A program made the translations under genes and the position numbers. Below are positions 42,888 to 51,592 of a stretch of 64,000 nucleotides of DNA, one piece after another; within the stretch, counting starts at the first letter, position 1, and each line of letters starts with the position of its first letter. This DNA comes from Bacillota bacterium. Its GTDB lineage: Bacteria > Bacteroidota > Bacteroidia > Bacteroidales > Bacteroidaceae. The notes below the pieces were generated by a model, which was given only the letters and a program-made list of their open reading frames with translations, ran no database searches and was not told the DNA's origin. The DNA lies in assembly GCA_023664625.1 (NCBI GenBank), contig JAMPFD010000008.1:1-64000 (forward strand), written 5' to 3'.

Positions 42888-45800
42888 TTATTTTACCACA
42901 GTCATGGCATCCACGAGGTCTTGGTAGGAGGTGACTTTGTGGTAGCGGACGTTGTCGGTAGAGATTTCGTTGAAGAGTTGAGTGCAGCAGTCTATCTTGG
43001 CGTTCTCAATGGCGTTGAGCTGCATTGATTGTAGCGAGCCTTTTGTCTCGGCAATAAAGAAAATGTGCTTGACTGCGCCTTTCTGCATGGCTATCGCCCA
43101 GTCTGGAGCATAATTGCCTACAGGCGTAGGGATTTGGAATGAGCGAGGCAATTTCGCATATACTACCACTTCTTCCGCCTCGTCGAGGTCGTGGGCAAAG
43201 TCACGCTCGCCCTTGCTGTCTGAGACAACATAGTCTGTGATATGCTTCGATGTCTCGACTGCCTTGTCGAAGTCGGCACGGCTTGCAGCGGTGAATATGT
43301 CAGAGTCATATTTGCCGTCGGTGAGATGATAGTGTATGTGGTCAACTATCATCGTGGCTTTCTGCTCGCGGATAATCTGCACGACCTTACGTATAAATTC
43401 TTCTGGGTTGTTGCGGAACAAGGCGAGTTTCGCCGGACGCAGTCCTTGAAGGATTTTTGCGGCTGTGCGACGTGTGATGTTTGATCCTTTCGTAACCTGC
43501 CCGATAAGGTCATATTTGACTGACGAAGTAGAGACATCGGTCAGTTCGTTGGAGGTGGATTTGGTATTGCCAAACTCCGTAACCTCCTGTGCGTCCTGCT
43601 GCCCCTCAATCTTGATGTAGCGGAGAGTGCGCACCTGCAACTCGTCGGTGTTTAGATGCAAGATAGCGTTCTTGATAAGTTCGGCGGTGTCGTAACTTAC
43701 CGTATAGACATACTGATGGTTGATGGCGTTCCAAAGAGCCTGAAACTCCGGCTTGGCAAAATTGGCGTTGAGTCTTGGCTCAGGCAATTTTGTCTTATTG
43801 CCGTCGCCGGTCATCTCTTTCAGCAGGTTCGGGTCGAAGATAGAGTTGATAAGCAGCGTCACACCCTCAGCCATGGGCGCGAGTTGATTGCCGTAAGGAG
43901 CGACAGCCTCGGCTGCTACGTCGGCATGATATTTCGGGGTGATGTTACCTGCATCGTCGATATACTCATTGTCTTCGAGCCATACCATAATGCGGCTTGC
44001 CTCGCGGTCGGTAACGACGTGAGGCTGTCCCTCGACGGTGATAGTCTTGCCCTCAAAGTAACTTGGTGTGGCTTTGGCGGCACGTTCACGCAGCGCGTCG
44101 CGGGTTTCGCGTTGGAGCGCGTTGGTGAAGTCCGAGTAACTTTCATTGGCAATGACAGTGAGGACGTTGATGTTGTGAACCTCGTCGCCAAGCAATTCCT
44201 TATCCTGACGCACACCATTGCGGTCGACTGCTATACGGAGACCGCGCCCCACTTCCTGACGCTTGGCGGTTGTAGAGTCGCTATGGCGGAGCGTACATAT
44301 ATGGAACACGTTGGGGTTATCCCAGCCTTCGCGCAAGGCGGAGTGCGAGAAGATGAAGCGTGTCGGTTCATCAAAACTAAGCAGACGCTCTTTGTCGCGG
44401 AGGATAAGGTCGTAGTCCGACGCCTCCTCGCTTACATCACTGCCGCGCTTGGTCTTGGTATCAATCATCTTCCCTTTCTTGTCGATTGAGAAGTAGCCGC
44501 GATGCGTCTGACAAGGTGCGAAGCGGCGCAGGTACTCGTTGTAGTCCTCATCCCAGATATGGAACTCCTCATTGACAAGTCGGGCATATTCTTCCTCAAA
44601 GATTTGTTGGAATACACCTTTTACCGGCTGATTATCCGCGTCATACTGTCGATATTTAGCCACTTCGTCAATGAAGAAAAGCGACAGACACTTAATTCCT
44701 TTTTTGAACAACTGACGCTCCTTCTCGAAGTGAGCCTTTATCGTCTCGCGTATCTGAACACGTTGCAAGTGCAGCAGGTTTGAGTCGCCAACAACATCAC
44801 CCTTGCGGAGTGTTACGCCATTGGTAAAGGTGACGTAAGCCGTCGGTTGCGTAGCGGAGCCGGGGAAAATCTCGGCAATATCGAAGCCTCGGTATTGCTC
44901 CAGTTCCTTTGACTCGACAAATAGTGAATCGCCCACGCCGAGAGTCTTGAACAGACGGCGTGGTTCTCCCGACGCGTTCTTGACCTCGATAGAGATACGC
45001 GCCATCGGTGGCTTGTTGGGCGACAGGATTATATTGTCGAGATACATATAACCGTTGGTGCCGCGCAGGTTTTTCATCTCGAAGCCGATAACCTTGATGC
45101 GCTTTACAAGACGCTCACGGTATGCATCGAGGGCGTCAAGTGCATAGACAGTATCGTGCTTCGTGCGGTGAGTCGCTGAGTAGTTCAACACGAACAGCGG
45201 GTTGAACTTCTTGAGGGCTGCTTGAGTAGCCGCACCCTCCATCTTCTGCGGCTCGTCCATAATGATGATCGGGCGGTTGGCGGCAATCACGTCGATAGGA
45301 CGGCGTGAAGCAAACTCGTCGCGTTTGGAGTAGATGATGCGACTCTCCTTTGAGCGACCGCCCTCTTTGAGTGAGGCGGCGAAAGCCTGAGTGTTTATGA
45401 TCATCACGTTCAGACCTGCATCCTGCGAGAACTGGTCGAGCTGATTGAGGTTTGAACTGTTGTAGACAAACCAACGCGCTTTCTTTCCGTACTGCTCCAT
45501 GAAGTGTTCTTCAAGCATACGGAACGACTTGGCTACACCCTCTCGGATAGCAATACTTGGCACAACGATGATGAACTTCGACCAACCATAGAGTTTGTTG
45601 AGTTCAAACATTGTCTTTATATATACGTAGGTCTTACCTGTGCCGGTCTCCATCTCGACATCAAGGTTGACGGCTCCAAGTCCGTCTATCTTACTGAGAG
45701 ACTTTGAGAGAGGCACTCCGGCTAAAGTCTGAACCGAGTGGAGATTTTCAAGCAATTGCTTGGACGACAACTCCACGTCGGCATTACGGTAGCCGTCATC

Positions 45801-45950
45801 GTCACCCTCGAAACGGATAACTCCCGAACCTCGCTTGCCGAGGTCACGGCGATACTTCGAGGGGTCGCGGTTGGGCTGGCCGACAAAGATGTTGGTAGTG
45901 TTATCTACCGCATCAGTCTGATAGCCCTGTATCTTAAACTTGAACTTCAT
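42888..45950 (-). CDS. type III restriction enzyme, Res subunit
   Basis: A 1020-aa ATP-dependent helicase-nuclease, which with Mod translocates from unmethylated sites and cuts DNA. The frame extends to 45995, but MKFKFKIQGYQTDAV at 45950 is the family-like start and follows the DUF2971 stop by one base. SF2 motifs: Walker A 'METGTGKTY' (Lys106), 'MDEPQK' (232-235 as DEPQ, the type III variant of DEAD), 'LNYSATHRTKHD', 'FIFSHSALREGWDNPNVF' and 'RQEVGRGLRIAV'. The C-terminal nuclease is 'YAPDWAI' (Asp950) with 'AETKGS' (Glu968, Lys970), a complete PD-ExK core. It appears intact. Confidence 0.94.
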   Translation of the reverse strand: MKFKFKIQGYQTDAVDNTTNIFVGQPNRDPSKYRRDLGKRGSGVIRFEGDDDGYRNADVELSSKQLLENLHSVQTLAGVPLSKSLSKIDGLGAVNLDVEMETGTGKTYVYIKTMFELNKLYGWSKFIIVVPSIAIREGVAKSFRMLEEHFMEQYGKKARWFVYNSSNLNQLDQFSQDAGLNVMIINTQAFAASLKEGGRSKESRIIYSKRDEFASRRPIDVIAANRPIIIMDEPQKMEGAATQAALKKFNPLFVLNYSATHRTKHDTVYALDALDAYRERLVKRIKVIGFEMKNLRGTNGYMYLDNIILSPNKPPMARISIEVKNASGEPRRLFKTLGVGDSLFVESKELEQYRGFDIAEIFPGSATQPTAYVTFTNGVTLRKGDVVGDSNLLHLQRVQIRETIKAHFEKERQLFKKGIKCLSLFFIDEVAKYRQYDADNQPVKGVFQQIFEEEYARLVNEEFHIWDEDYNEYLRRFAPCQTHRGYFSIDKKGKMIDTKTKRGSDVSEEASDYDLILRDKERLLSFDEPTRFIFSHSALREGWDNPNVFHICTLRHSDSTTAKRQEVGRGLRIAVDRNGVRQDKELLGDEVHNINVLTVIANESYSDFTNALQRETRDALRERAAKATPSYFEGKTITVEGQPHVVTDREASRIMVWLEDNEYIDDAGNITPKYHADVAAEAVAPYGNQLAPMAEGVTLLINSIFDPNLLKEMTGDGNKTKLPEPRLNANFAKPEFQALWNAINHQYVYTVSYDTAELIKNAILHLNTDELQVRTLRYIKIEGQQDAQEVTEFGNTKSTSNELTDVSTSSVKYDLIGQVTKGSNITRRTAAKILQGLRPAKLALFRNNPEEFIRKVVQIIREQKATMIVDHIHYHLTDGKYDSDIFTAASRADFDKAVETSKHITDYVVSDSKGERDFAHDLDEAEEVVVYAKLPRSFQIPTPVGNYAPDWAIAMQKGAVKHIFFIAETKGSLQSMQLNAIENAKIDCCTQLFNEISTDNVRYHKVTSYQDLVDAMTVVK

Positions 45951-45951
45951 A

Positions 45952-46920
45952 TTAATCGCGTTCTGGGTAATACATGACATATTGGGGTGCATCAAAAGTA
46001 GACATTGCCACCCAGTGTTCAGCTAAATATTGCCTTTCTTCTGTCGTTGGAGGGTATTTTTCCAAGAGTATTCCCGATTTCAAATCATCTACAATACAAA
46101 TATTTGTAGGACGCGAAAGATTTGCACGAATTGCCTTAACAAGCATTTCTATCGTTTGACGATCTTTGGCTTTGGATTTATACAGTATTGTGAGATTATC
46201 CACCATGGGTTTCCTCTCTGCTTTTAATATTTCTATGTCAGCTATATTGTCCACTTTGGTTGCCTTTAGTTTATAACGGTTGGGAATAGTTTCAATTTGG
46301 AAGAAATCAATATCCAGATGTTTAAGCCTCGACATAATTTTTTGCCTGCCTTCTAATGGCATATTAAGACCAAAATAAACGGCAATTATTCCATTTTGAG
46401 GTATGTTTTTTAACCCTGCTGTACTAAAAACTAATCTCACCTCATTCTCTTTCTTCCAACTTAATGACTTACGACCGAAATGCTTTTCTCTCATGATTTC
46501 GGCTGTATCGGATGAAAATATTTCAGGGGAGTTATTCTGATATTTTATGTCGATGCAATCTATCAAATCAAAACCATCGGTTCTTGAAGACTCTAAAACA
46601 TCCAAATCGTATGCTATGCAGAAACCATGATGAGAATTAGCATAGTACGTCCACATCGTTTCACTTGAAGGGAAATTTTCAGATGGAAGAGCCTTAAATA
46701 ATGATAAGATACCTGCATTGTAAACAAGAGAATTTATCTTTGTTTCAAATGCTTTATCTTTAGCATAGTCATCTTTATATCTCACACAACATTCAAATGG
46801 GTCATTAAGAGCCCGATATGTTGCTGCAAATAACTGTTGATCACAGATGGTTCGAACATCTCTTTTCGAGCCATCTGAGTCAACAGCGACATTTTGTATA
46901 AACTTATATGCTATTCTCAT
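45952..46920 (-). CDS. DUF2971 protein inside the type III operon
   Basis: A 322-aa protein. The frame is open to 47022, but the start at 46920 (MRIAYKFIQNV) follows the mod stop by one base and gives the typical DUF2971 opening. Family landmarks: 'QQLFAATYRALNDPFEC', 'WTYYANSHHGFCIAYD' and 'SWKKENEVRLVF'. The C-terminal 100 residues are extra. DUF2971 has no assigned biochemical role. The gene lies between mod and res, touching both, yet is much more AT-rich than either, which suggests insertion into an existing operon. A defence accessory or effector is plausible and untested. Confidence 0.8.
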   Translation of the reverse strand: MRIAYKFIQNVAVDSDGSKRDVRTICDQQLFAATYRALNDPFECCVRYKDDYAKDKAFETKINSLVYNAGILSLFKALPSENFPSSETMWTYYANSHHGFCIAYDLDVLESSRTDGFDLIDCIDIKYQNNSPEIFSSDTAEIMREKHFGRKSLSWKKENEVRLVFSTAGLKNIPQNGIIAVYFGLNMPLEGRQKIMSRLKHLDIDFFQIETIPNRYKLKATKVDNIADIEILKAERKPMVDNLTILYKSKAKDRQTIEMLVKAIRANLSRPTNICIVDDLKSGILLEKYPPTTEERQYLAEHWVAMSTFDAPQYVMYYPERD

Positions 46921-46921
46921 C

Positions 46922-48814
46922 TTACAAAATTCTCCTGATGGTGTCGGGTGAATAATGTTTGAAGATTTGCTCAAAGTTGTCGAGAACGTTGTCGTTGGCT
47001 GCCGACGAGTCGCGCATAACAAAGTATTGCGGCTTCATCTTGGCAATCTCGGTAACTGTAGACTCATTGACTTCGGTATCGAAAGTGGCGATAAGATAAG
47101 TACCGTCCACGAAGAACACCTTTTTGCCGTTCACTTCTTTTTCCTCAATTTTGGCAGACAGTTCAATGTCGAGTTCCGGCATTACTTGGAAAAGGAGGTC
47201 GAGCGGAGTGCGGTCGCTCTTGACGTTGTCAACAGTGTTGAACAAGTCAACCTCGTTGAAGTCTTCGGGAGTGTAGAACACATCCTCCATATTCGACGAG
47301 TCGAGTTTGAGCACGCGGAAGCCGATGTCAAGGTCTTGTCCGTGCAGACCTGCTTCTTCCTTGACTTTCTTACCTGCGCGGCGTATGCGTTCAATCGCTA
47401 TATCACTAACTGTCTTATAACCTTTTTCAACAGCTTCATCATGATCCTGAATTTCTTCAGCAATTTGTACAAGAATGAACTTCCTTGCGTCTCCTTCGGT
47501 TTCAGCATTTAACTCGAAAACCGAATGTGCCGTAGTTGCAGACCCAGCAAAAAAATCAAGGATAATATCTCCAGGATTTGAGCCTATTATACTCAACATT
47601 TTAATGAGTTTAATAGGTTTAGGTGTATCGAAAGGAACTTTTTCAAAGTCCTGAAAGAGTTTAATCACATCCTTCTTTGCCATATCTGTATGACCATAAT
47701 CCTCATACATTAATAGGCTTGAAGGACGACGTCCTGTTACATCACTAAGAAATTGCTTGACAGCAGGAAATGAATTTCCATCTTTCCCAAACCATATTCT
47801 GTTATCAGCAATCATGGCTTGCATATTTTCAGGTGCGTAAACCCAATGCTTTCCTTGTGGAACATTGAAGACTTTCCCAGTTTTAGGGCTGATAACATCG
47901 TAGTATCCGCGAGAGCGAACACCCGCTCCCACGCAATCTCCCGCTTTCCATGGACCACGTGGGTCGTTATCCGGATTTTTATATCGGGCATTCATGGCTT
48001 CAGTGCGGGGAAGCATATTTATTGAGAATTTAGTTATATCTCGGCAATAGCAAAGAACGAACTCATAGTCGTTTGAGAAATAGCGAGCTTGATTTTTGGG
48101 AGAATATACTTTCTGCCACCCTAACTGACTTATAAAGTTGGTTTCTCCAAAAATCTCATCAGTAAGTTTTCTCATGTTTGGAATTTCATTCTCGTCAATC
48201 GAGATGAAGATAACACCATCCTCTGCAAGTAAATCGCGAGCGACTTTCAGACGAGGATATATCATATTGAGCCAGTCGGTGTGGAAGCGACCGTTGCTCT
48301 CGGTGTTGCGCTGCATGGGGTCGAGGACTTGGTTGCCGTCTTCATCAAAGAGTCCACTGGTTGCCTCGAAGTCCCCCTTGCCCTGCGCGAAGTCGTCGTT
48401 ATAGACGAAGTCGTTACCTGTGTTATAGGGCGGGTCAATGTAGATCATCTTGACCTTGCCGAGATAGTTCTCGCGGAGGACTTTCAGTACGTCGAGATTG
48501 TCGCCCTCGATGTAGAGATTTTTGGTGTTCCAAAAATCCACAGATGCGTCCACGTCCGGGCGCAGCGTCTTATCGGTCGGAGTATTGGCAAGGCGTGAAG
48601 CGGCTCGCTTGTCGGGCCACGTGAACTGATAACGCTCCTCGCCGGTGTCGAGAGCGTCCGCCGATAACTCAGCCCGCAGCTTATCGAAGTCGATGGCAAG
48701 TTCGGCGGTGCCGTCCTTGCCCTTTCGCTCAGTGACGCAATGAGGAAACAATGCGGCAATCTTCGCCACATTCCCCTCCACAGTGTCAAGGCTTTTCATT
48801 CGTAGTTTATCCAT
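46922..48814 (-). CDS. type III modification methyltransferase, Mod subunit
   Basis: A 630-aa adenine-N6 methyltransferase that marks the recognition site and gives the Res complex its specificity. It is a beta-class enzyme: motif IV 'DPPYNTG' (127-133) comes before the target-recognition part (about 230-380), and the AdoMet motif I 'DFFAGSATTAHS' (420-431) comes after, with Ala in place of the usual second Gly. Signature segments 'LYIEGDNLDVLKVL' and 'DWLNMIYPRLKVARDLLAEDG' are present. The DNA from about 47395 to 48260, covering the recognition region and motif I, is clearly more AT-rich than both ends of the gene. It appears intact. Confidence 0.93.
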   Translation of the reverse strand: MDKLRMKSLDTVEGNVAKIAALFPHCVTERKGKDGTAELAIDFDKLRAELSADALDTGEERYQFTWPDKRAASRLANTPTDKTLRPDVDASVDFWNTKNLYIEGDNLDVLKVLRENYLGKVKMIYIDPPYNTGNDFVYNDDFAQGKGDFEATSGLFDEDGNQVLDPMQRNTESNGRFHTDWLNMIYPRLKVARDLLAEDGVIFISIDENEIPNMRKLTDEIFGETNFISQLGWQKVYSPKNQARYFSNDYEFVLCYCRDITKFSINMLPRTEAMNARYKNPDNDPRGPWKAGDCVGAGVRSRGYYDVISPKTGKVFNVPQGKHWVYAPENMQAMIADNRIWFGKDGNSFPAVKQFLSDVTGRRPSSLLMYEDYGHTDMAKKDVIKLFQDFEKVPFDTPKPIKLIKMLSIIGSNPGDIILDFFAGSATTAHSVFELNAETEGDARKFILVQIAEEIQDHDEAVEKGYKTVSDIAIERIRRAGKKVKEEAGLHGQDLDIGFRVLKLDSSNMEDVFYTPEDFNEVDLFNTVDNVKSDRTPLDLLFQVMPELDIELSAKIEEKEVNGKKVFFVDGTYLIATFDTEVNESTVTEIAKMKPQYFVMRDSSAANDNVLDNFEQIFKHYSPDTIRRIL

Positions 48815-48821
48815 ATAGTGT

Positions 48822-49610
48822 TTATAATTTATTTTCTAACTGTTTAACGAGCGAATATTCACTATCAAGTATGTCTCGCCCTTTTTCTTGAACAGAGGTA
48901 AATAACAGGTCTGCTCTACCTTTTTGAGAGTCATATACTCCAAGAAGACGTTTTTTCTCAGATTGTAGTTTCTTACAATGTTCAACGTATTTCTTTGCAA
49001 AGTCAGACTTATCTTTTTGTGTGCCTATATAGTCGGCAACCGTCCTTGCTTCGGAACTTGCAGAGTTTGTAGCAATCCAGTCATTGAGTATCTTCTGCAT
49101 GGTATCTAATACAATATGATAAGCGTCAGAAACCGTTTTAACACAATCCTCAAAAGCCTTTATTTTTGAAGTATCAGTGATGAGATATTTTGAACGAGCG
49201 AACTGTTGTTGCGCTTCATCTATCTCTTGCTGTATTTCTAAAACCTCTTTAATAAGGCTCGGAGTATCCATTGAAATTTCAATAGAATATAAGATACTAA
49301 GTTGCCGACGACTTATATTAAGTGAGTTAATAACCCTATTTACCGACTCACTTATAATTTGAAATTCTGATTTTTTTTGCTGAATATCATTGCGGAGTCT
49401 ATCTGCATTGGCGTACCAATTACCGCCAATAAATATTACCCCACTTATTATTGCATCAGCAACAATGGGCAACCAAGTATTTTCGTCTCCGATAACGTCA
49501 GTGATGGCAGGCAGTTTCAAAACCCAATTTAGGGCATATAATATAATTATTGCGGATACAGTGCAAACACAGTAAATCCAAAAATTACTCCTTGTTTTAA
49601 TTTTCATCAT
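48822..49610 (-). CDS. two-TM coiled-coil membrane protein in the type III operon
   Basis: A 262-aa protein with two N-terminal transmembrane helices ('FWIYCVCTVSAIIILYALNWVL' and 'WLPIVADAIISGVIFIGGNWY') and a long cytoplasmic helical/coiled-coil region (70-262). The start overlaps the DUF4391 stop by 4 bases (ATGA) and the stop lies 7 bases before mod, so it is a true operon member. It is AT-rich, unlike its RM neighbours. I recognise no family. Small two-TM proteins fused to or next to sensors are a frequent effector build in antiphage systems, so it could cause membrane damage or anchor the complex; both are speculation. Confidence 0.7.
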   Translation of the reverse strand: MMKIKTRSNFWIYCVCTVSAIIILYALNWVLKLPAITDVIGDENTWLPIVADAIISGVIFIGGNWYANADRLRNDIQQKKSEFQIISESVNRVINSLNISRRQLSILYSIEISMDTPSLIKEVLEIQQEIDEAQQQFARSKYLITDTSKIKAFEDCVKTVSDAYHIVLDTMQKILNDWIATNSASSEARTVADYIGTQKDKSDFAKKYVEHCKKLQSEKKRLLGVYDSQKGRADLLFTSVQEKGRDILDSEYSLVKQLENKL

Positions 49611-50236
49611 AGTATTTGAGATTTCAGTTTTTGGAGTTCAACGAATAATTCACGCTTGCGGCGCGGCTGCTTGGTGGCGTTCAGTTGACGCTCCAACGCA
49701 GCGATTTGGCGTTCAAGTTTGGCACGTTCTTCATCAACCTTGATTTGCTCGGAGAGAGACTTGTCTTCCTCGACGGAGAACTGACCGATTGAGGAAACGA
49801 TGTTTTCCCAAACGGCATCAAGATTGAGACCTGACAACGGCAAAATGATGTCCTCGACGGCTCGCCACGGAGCGGTAAAGAGTTTTGCGTGGTATGTGGC
49901 AAGCATTACTTCTTCCTCAAAGCGCAGCATATAAACGATGCGCTGAGGGATATACTTTGCAAGGAGCGTGATTGCCTTAGTGTCGAAGTCGCGAGATTTA
50001 AGCGACACTTCGACCACGAATATTTCTTTAACCTCGTTACCGACGGCGATAGCCGGAACGGTACGAGGTGATATCCAATTCACGAAGTCAAGACGCGACA
50101 CCTCGGCATCGAAACGTTCTCGTTGCGATGGTGTCCAGTCGAACCGCTTAAAAAGCTGTGCCTTGGGCAGTGGGCGCTTTACCCGAGTTACCTCGGGTAA
50201 ACCTAAGTTAGTAGTGAGTAGTGAGGAGTTATTCAT
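49607..50236 (-). CDS. DUF4391 protein, type III RM-associated
   Basis: About 209 aa (an ATG at 50245 gives three more residues). The pattern 'LPKAQLFKRFDWTPSQRERFDAEVSRLDFVNWISPRTVPAI', followed by 'IFVVEVSLKSRDFDTKAITLLAKYIPQRIVYMLRFE' and a C-terminal coiled coil 'ERAKLERQIAALERQLNA', matches DUF4391, a family known to occur almost only next to type III mod/res genes; its function is unknown. It is the first gene of the operon. A -7 box is at 50435-50442, nearly 200 bases upstream. Confidence 0.82.
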   Translation of the reverse strand: MNNSSLLTTNLGLPEVTRVKRPLPKAQLFKRFDWTPSQRERFDAEVSRLDFVNWISPRTVPAIAVGNEVKEIFVVEVSLKSRDFDTKAITLLAKYIPQRIVYMLRFEEEVMLATYHAKLFTAPWRAVEDIILPLSGLNLDAVWENIVSSIGQFSVEEDKSLSEQIKVDEERAKLERQIAALERQLNATKQPRRKRELFVELQKLKSQIL

Positions 50237-50434
50237 TGCGCACATTTTTAGCTGTAGTTTTTGTGATTGAAGTTAAAAGTCGCATTAATTCCTCACAATC
50301 TCCATTGATTTAAAAATACTGTTCATCAGAAAGATATTCAGATTTTAAAAGTAATTCCCCAAAGTTTTCGGCTCTCGCCATATGTCTTCGTATTTACTGA
50401 CTGGTCATTTTCAGATAAGCGTTACTATAGTTTG

Positions 50435-50442
50435 CAAAGTTA
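50435..50442 (-). promoter_or_regulatory. -7 box for the type III RM operon
   Basis: The minus strand reads TAACTTTG (TAnnTTTG), about 200 bases upstream of the DUF4391 start. No -33 box fits well. The interval 50246-50434 holds no gene I can support. Confidence 0.45.
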
Positions 50443-50532
50443 ATAAAAAAATATCACATATAGACTATTTAGACTCAAAATATCTCTTCCATCTTCATAT
50501 TTTGAAGAACTCTGTTTCTGGTTTCCGAGAAT

Positions 50533-50582
50533 TATTTTCTTTCTAATCCTTGCATTATCTATTTTCTTTCTAATCCTTGCAT
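50533..50582. repeat. 23-bp tandem direct repeat (27-bp period)
   Basis: The 23-mer beginning TATTTTCTTTCTAATCC and ending TTGCAT occurs identically at 50533-50555 and 50560-50582. It lies between the RM operon promoter and the next gene. It may be a regulatory repeat or a slippage product. Confidence 0.75.
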
Positions 50583-50682
50583 GTTTGCACCAGTCACATT
50601 ACCAATTGATAGGGAAATGGCAGCTGAATTCATTCAGAAGGCACAGGAATATCCCCCAACAAAAGGATTATTGCGAAAATAG
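50581..50682 (+). other. short open frame, possible gene remnant (33 aa)
   Basis: It reads MFAPVTLPIDREMAAEFIQK and ends 'PPTKGLLRK' before TAG. The composition is protein-like, and the start overlaps the last bases of the tandem repeat, but it has no promoter and no recognised family. It could be the tail end of a lost gene at the border of the RM island. Confidence 0.3.
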
Positions 50683-50692
50683 CATCATAGAA

Positions 50693-50724
50693 TTTGAACA
50701 TTCAGGATAAATTTGCTAATTTTG
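50693..50724 (+). promoter_or_regulatory. promoter of the SGNH hydrolase gene
   Basis: TTTG (50693-50696) and TAATTTTG (50717-50724) with a 20-base spacer, 33 bases upstream of the chosen ATG at 50757. Confidence 0.72.
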
Positions 50725-50756
50725 CAGACAGAGGAATAAAAACACAAGAAAATAAT

Positions 50757-51566
50757 ATGAAACTGAAAGCATTTTTCTCCATTTTTCTACTGCTGGTTAT
50801 ATCACAGATCCATGCGCAAGTGTATGTAAGCCATCCTTGGGCGGGAAAGAAAGTGGCATATCTCGGCGATTCCATAACAGACCCGCGCAACAGCGGAAGC
50901 GACAACAAATACTGGAACCTGCTCAATGAATGGCTTGGCATAACTCCGTATGTCTATGCTGTAAGCGGCAGGCAATGGAACGACATTCCACGGCAGGCGG
51001 ACAAATTACGCTCTGAACACGGCGATGGCTTCGATGCGATAATCATATTCATAGGCACCAATGACTACAACAATGCCGTGCCTTTGGGAAGATGGTATGA
51101 CGAAGTGGCGGAGACTGTCGAGTACGGTCATGGATATGCGAAGCGTCCAGAAACACGCATGAGGCGCATCCCTGTCATGGACGACAGCACGTTCCGCGGA
51201 CGCATGAACATTGCCCTGGATTCCATGAAACGGACATTCCCGGAAAAACAGATTGTCCTGCTGACTCCAATACACAGAGCCGGATTCCATGCCAACGAGA
51301 AGAACTGGCAGATAGCGGAAGATTATGCCAACAGATGCGGAGAGTATCTTGATGCTTACATCACAGCCGTAAAGGAATGCGGACAGGTCTGGGCGGTCCC
51401 GGTCATTGACCTTTCGGCATTGTGCGGACTGTATCCCATGCTTGACGAACATGCGGAATATTTCGCGAATCCTGACAAAGACCGTCTGCATCCCAACAAC
51501 GACGGCCACCGTCGCATGGCTGCCACGATGATGTACCAGCTGCTTACAATTCCGTGCTCATTCTGA
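50757..51566 (+). CDS. exported SGNH/GDSL hydrolase
   Basis: A 269-aa secreted esterase-type enzyme. The frame opens at 50694 inside the promoter; starting at 50757 yields a clean signal peptide (KLKAFFSIFLLLVISQIHAQ). SGNH blocks: I 'VAYLGDSITDPRN' with Ser39, III 'IIFIGTNDYNNA', V 'DRLHPNNDGHRRM' with the Asp-x-x-His pair. Such enzymes remove acetyl or other acyl groups from polysaccharides or lipids; the substrate is not evident. It is followed 26 bases later by glutaminase in the same direction, so the three genes to 53495 are probably one unit. Confidence 0.88.
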   Translation: MKLKAFFSIFLLLVISQIHAQVYVSHPWAGKKVAYLGDSITDPRNSGSDNKYWNLLNEWLGITPYVYAVSGRQWNDIPRQADKLRSEHGDGFDAIIIFIGTNDYNNAVPLGRWYDEVAETVEYGHGYAKRPETRMRRIPVMDDSTFRGRMNIALDSMKRTFPEKQIVLLTPIHRAGFHANEKNWQIAEDYANRCGEYLDAYITAVKECGQVWAVPVIDLSALCGLYPMLDEHAEYFANPDKDRLHPNNDGHRRMAATMMYQLLTIPCSF

Positions 51567-51592
51567 GCCATAAGCGCAAAGGATGTGACACA

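Noticed and set aside
43656..44489. 277-codon plus-strand frame opposite res
   Set aside because: Antisense of the conserved helicase region of Res; no promoter or family.
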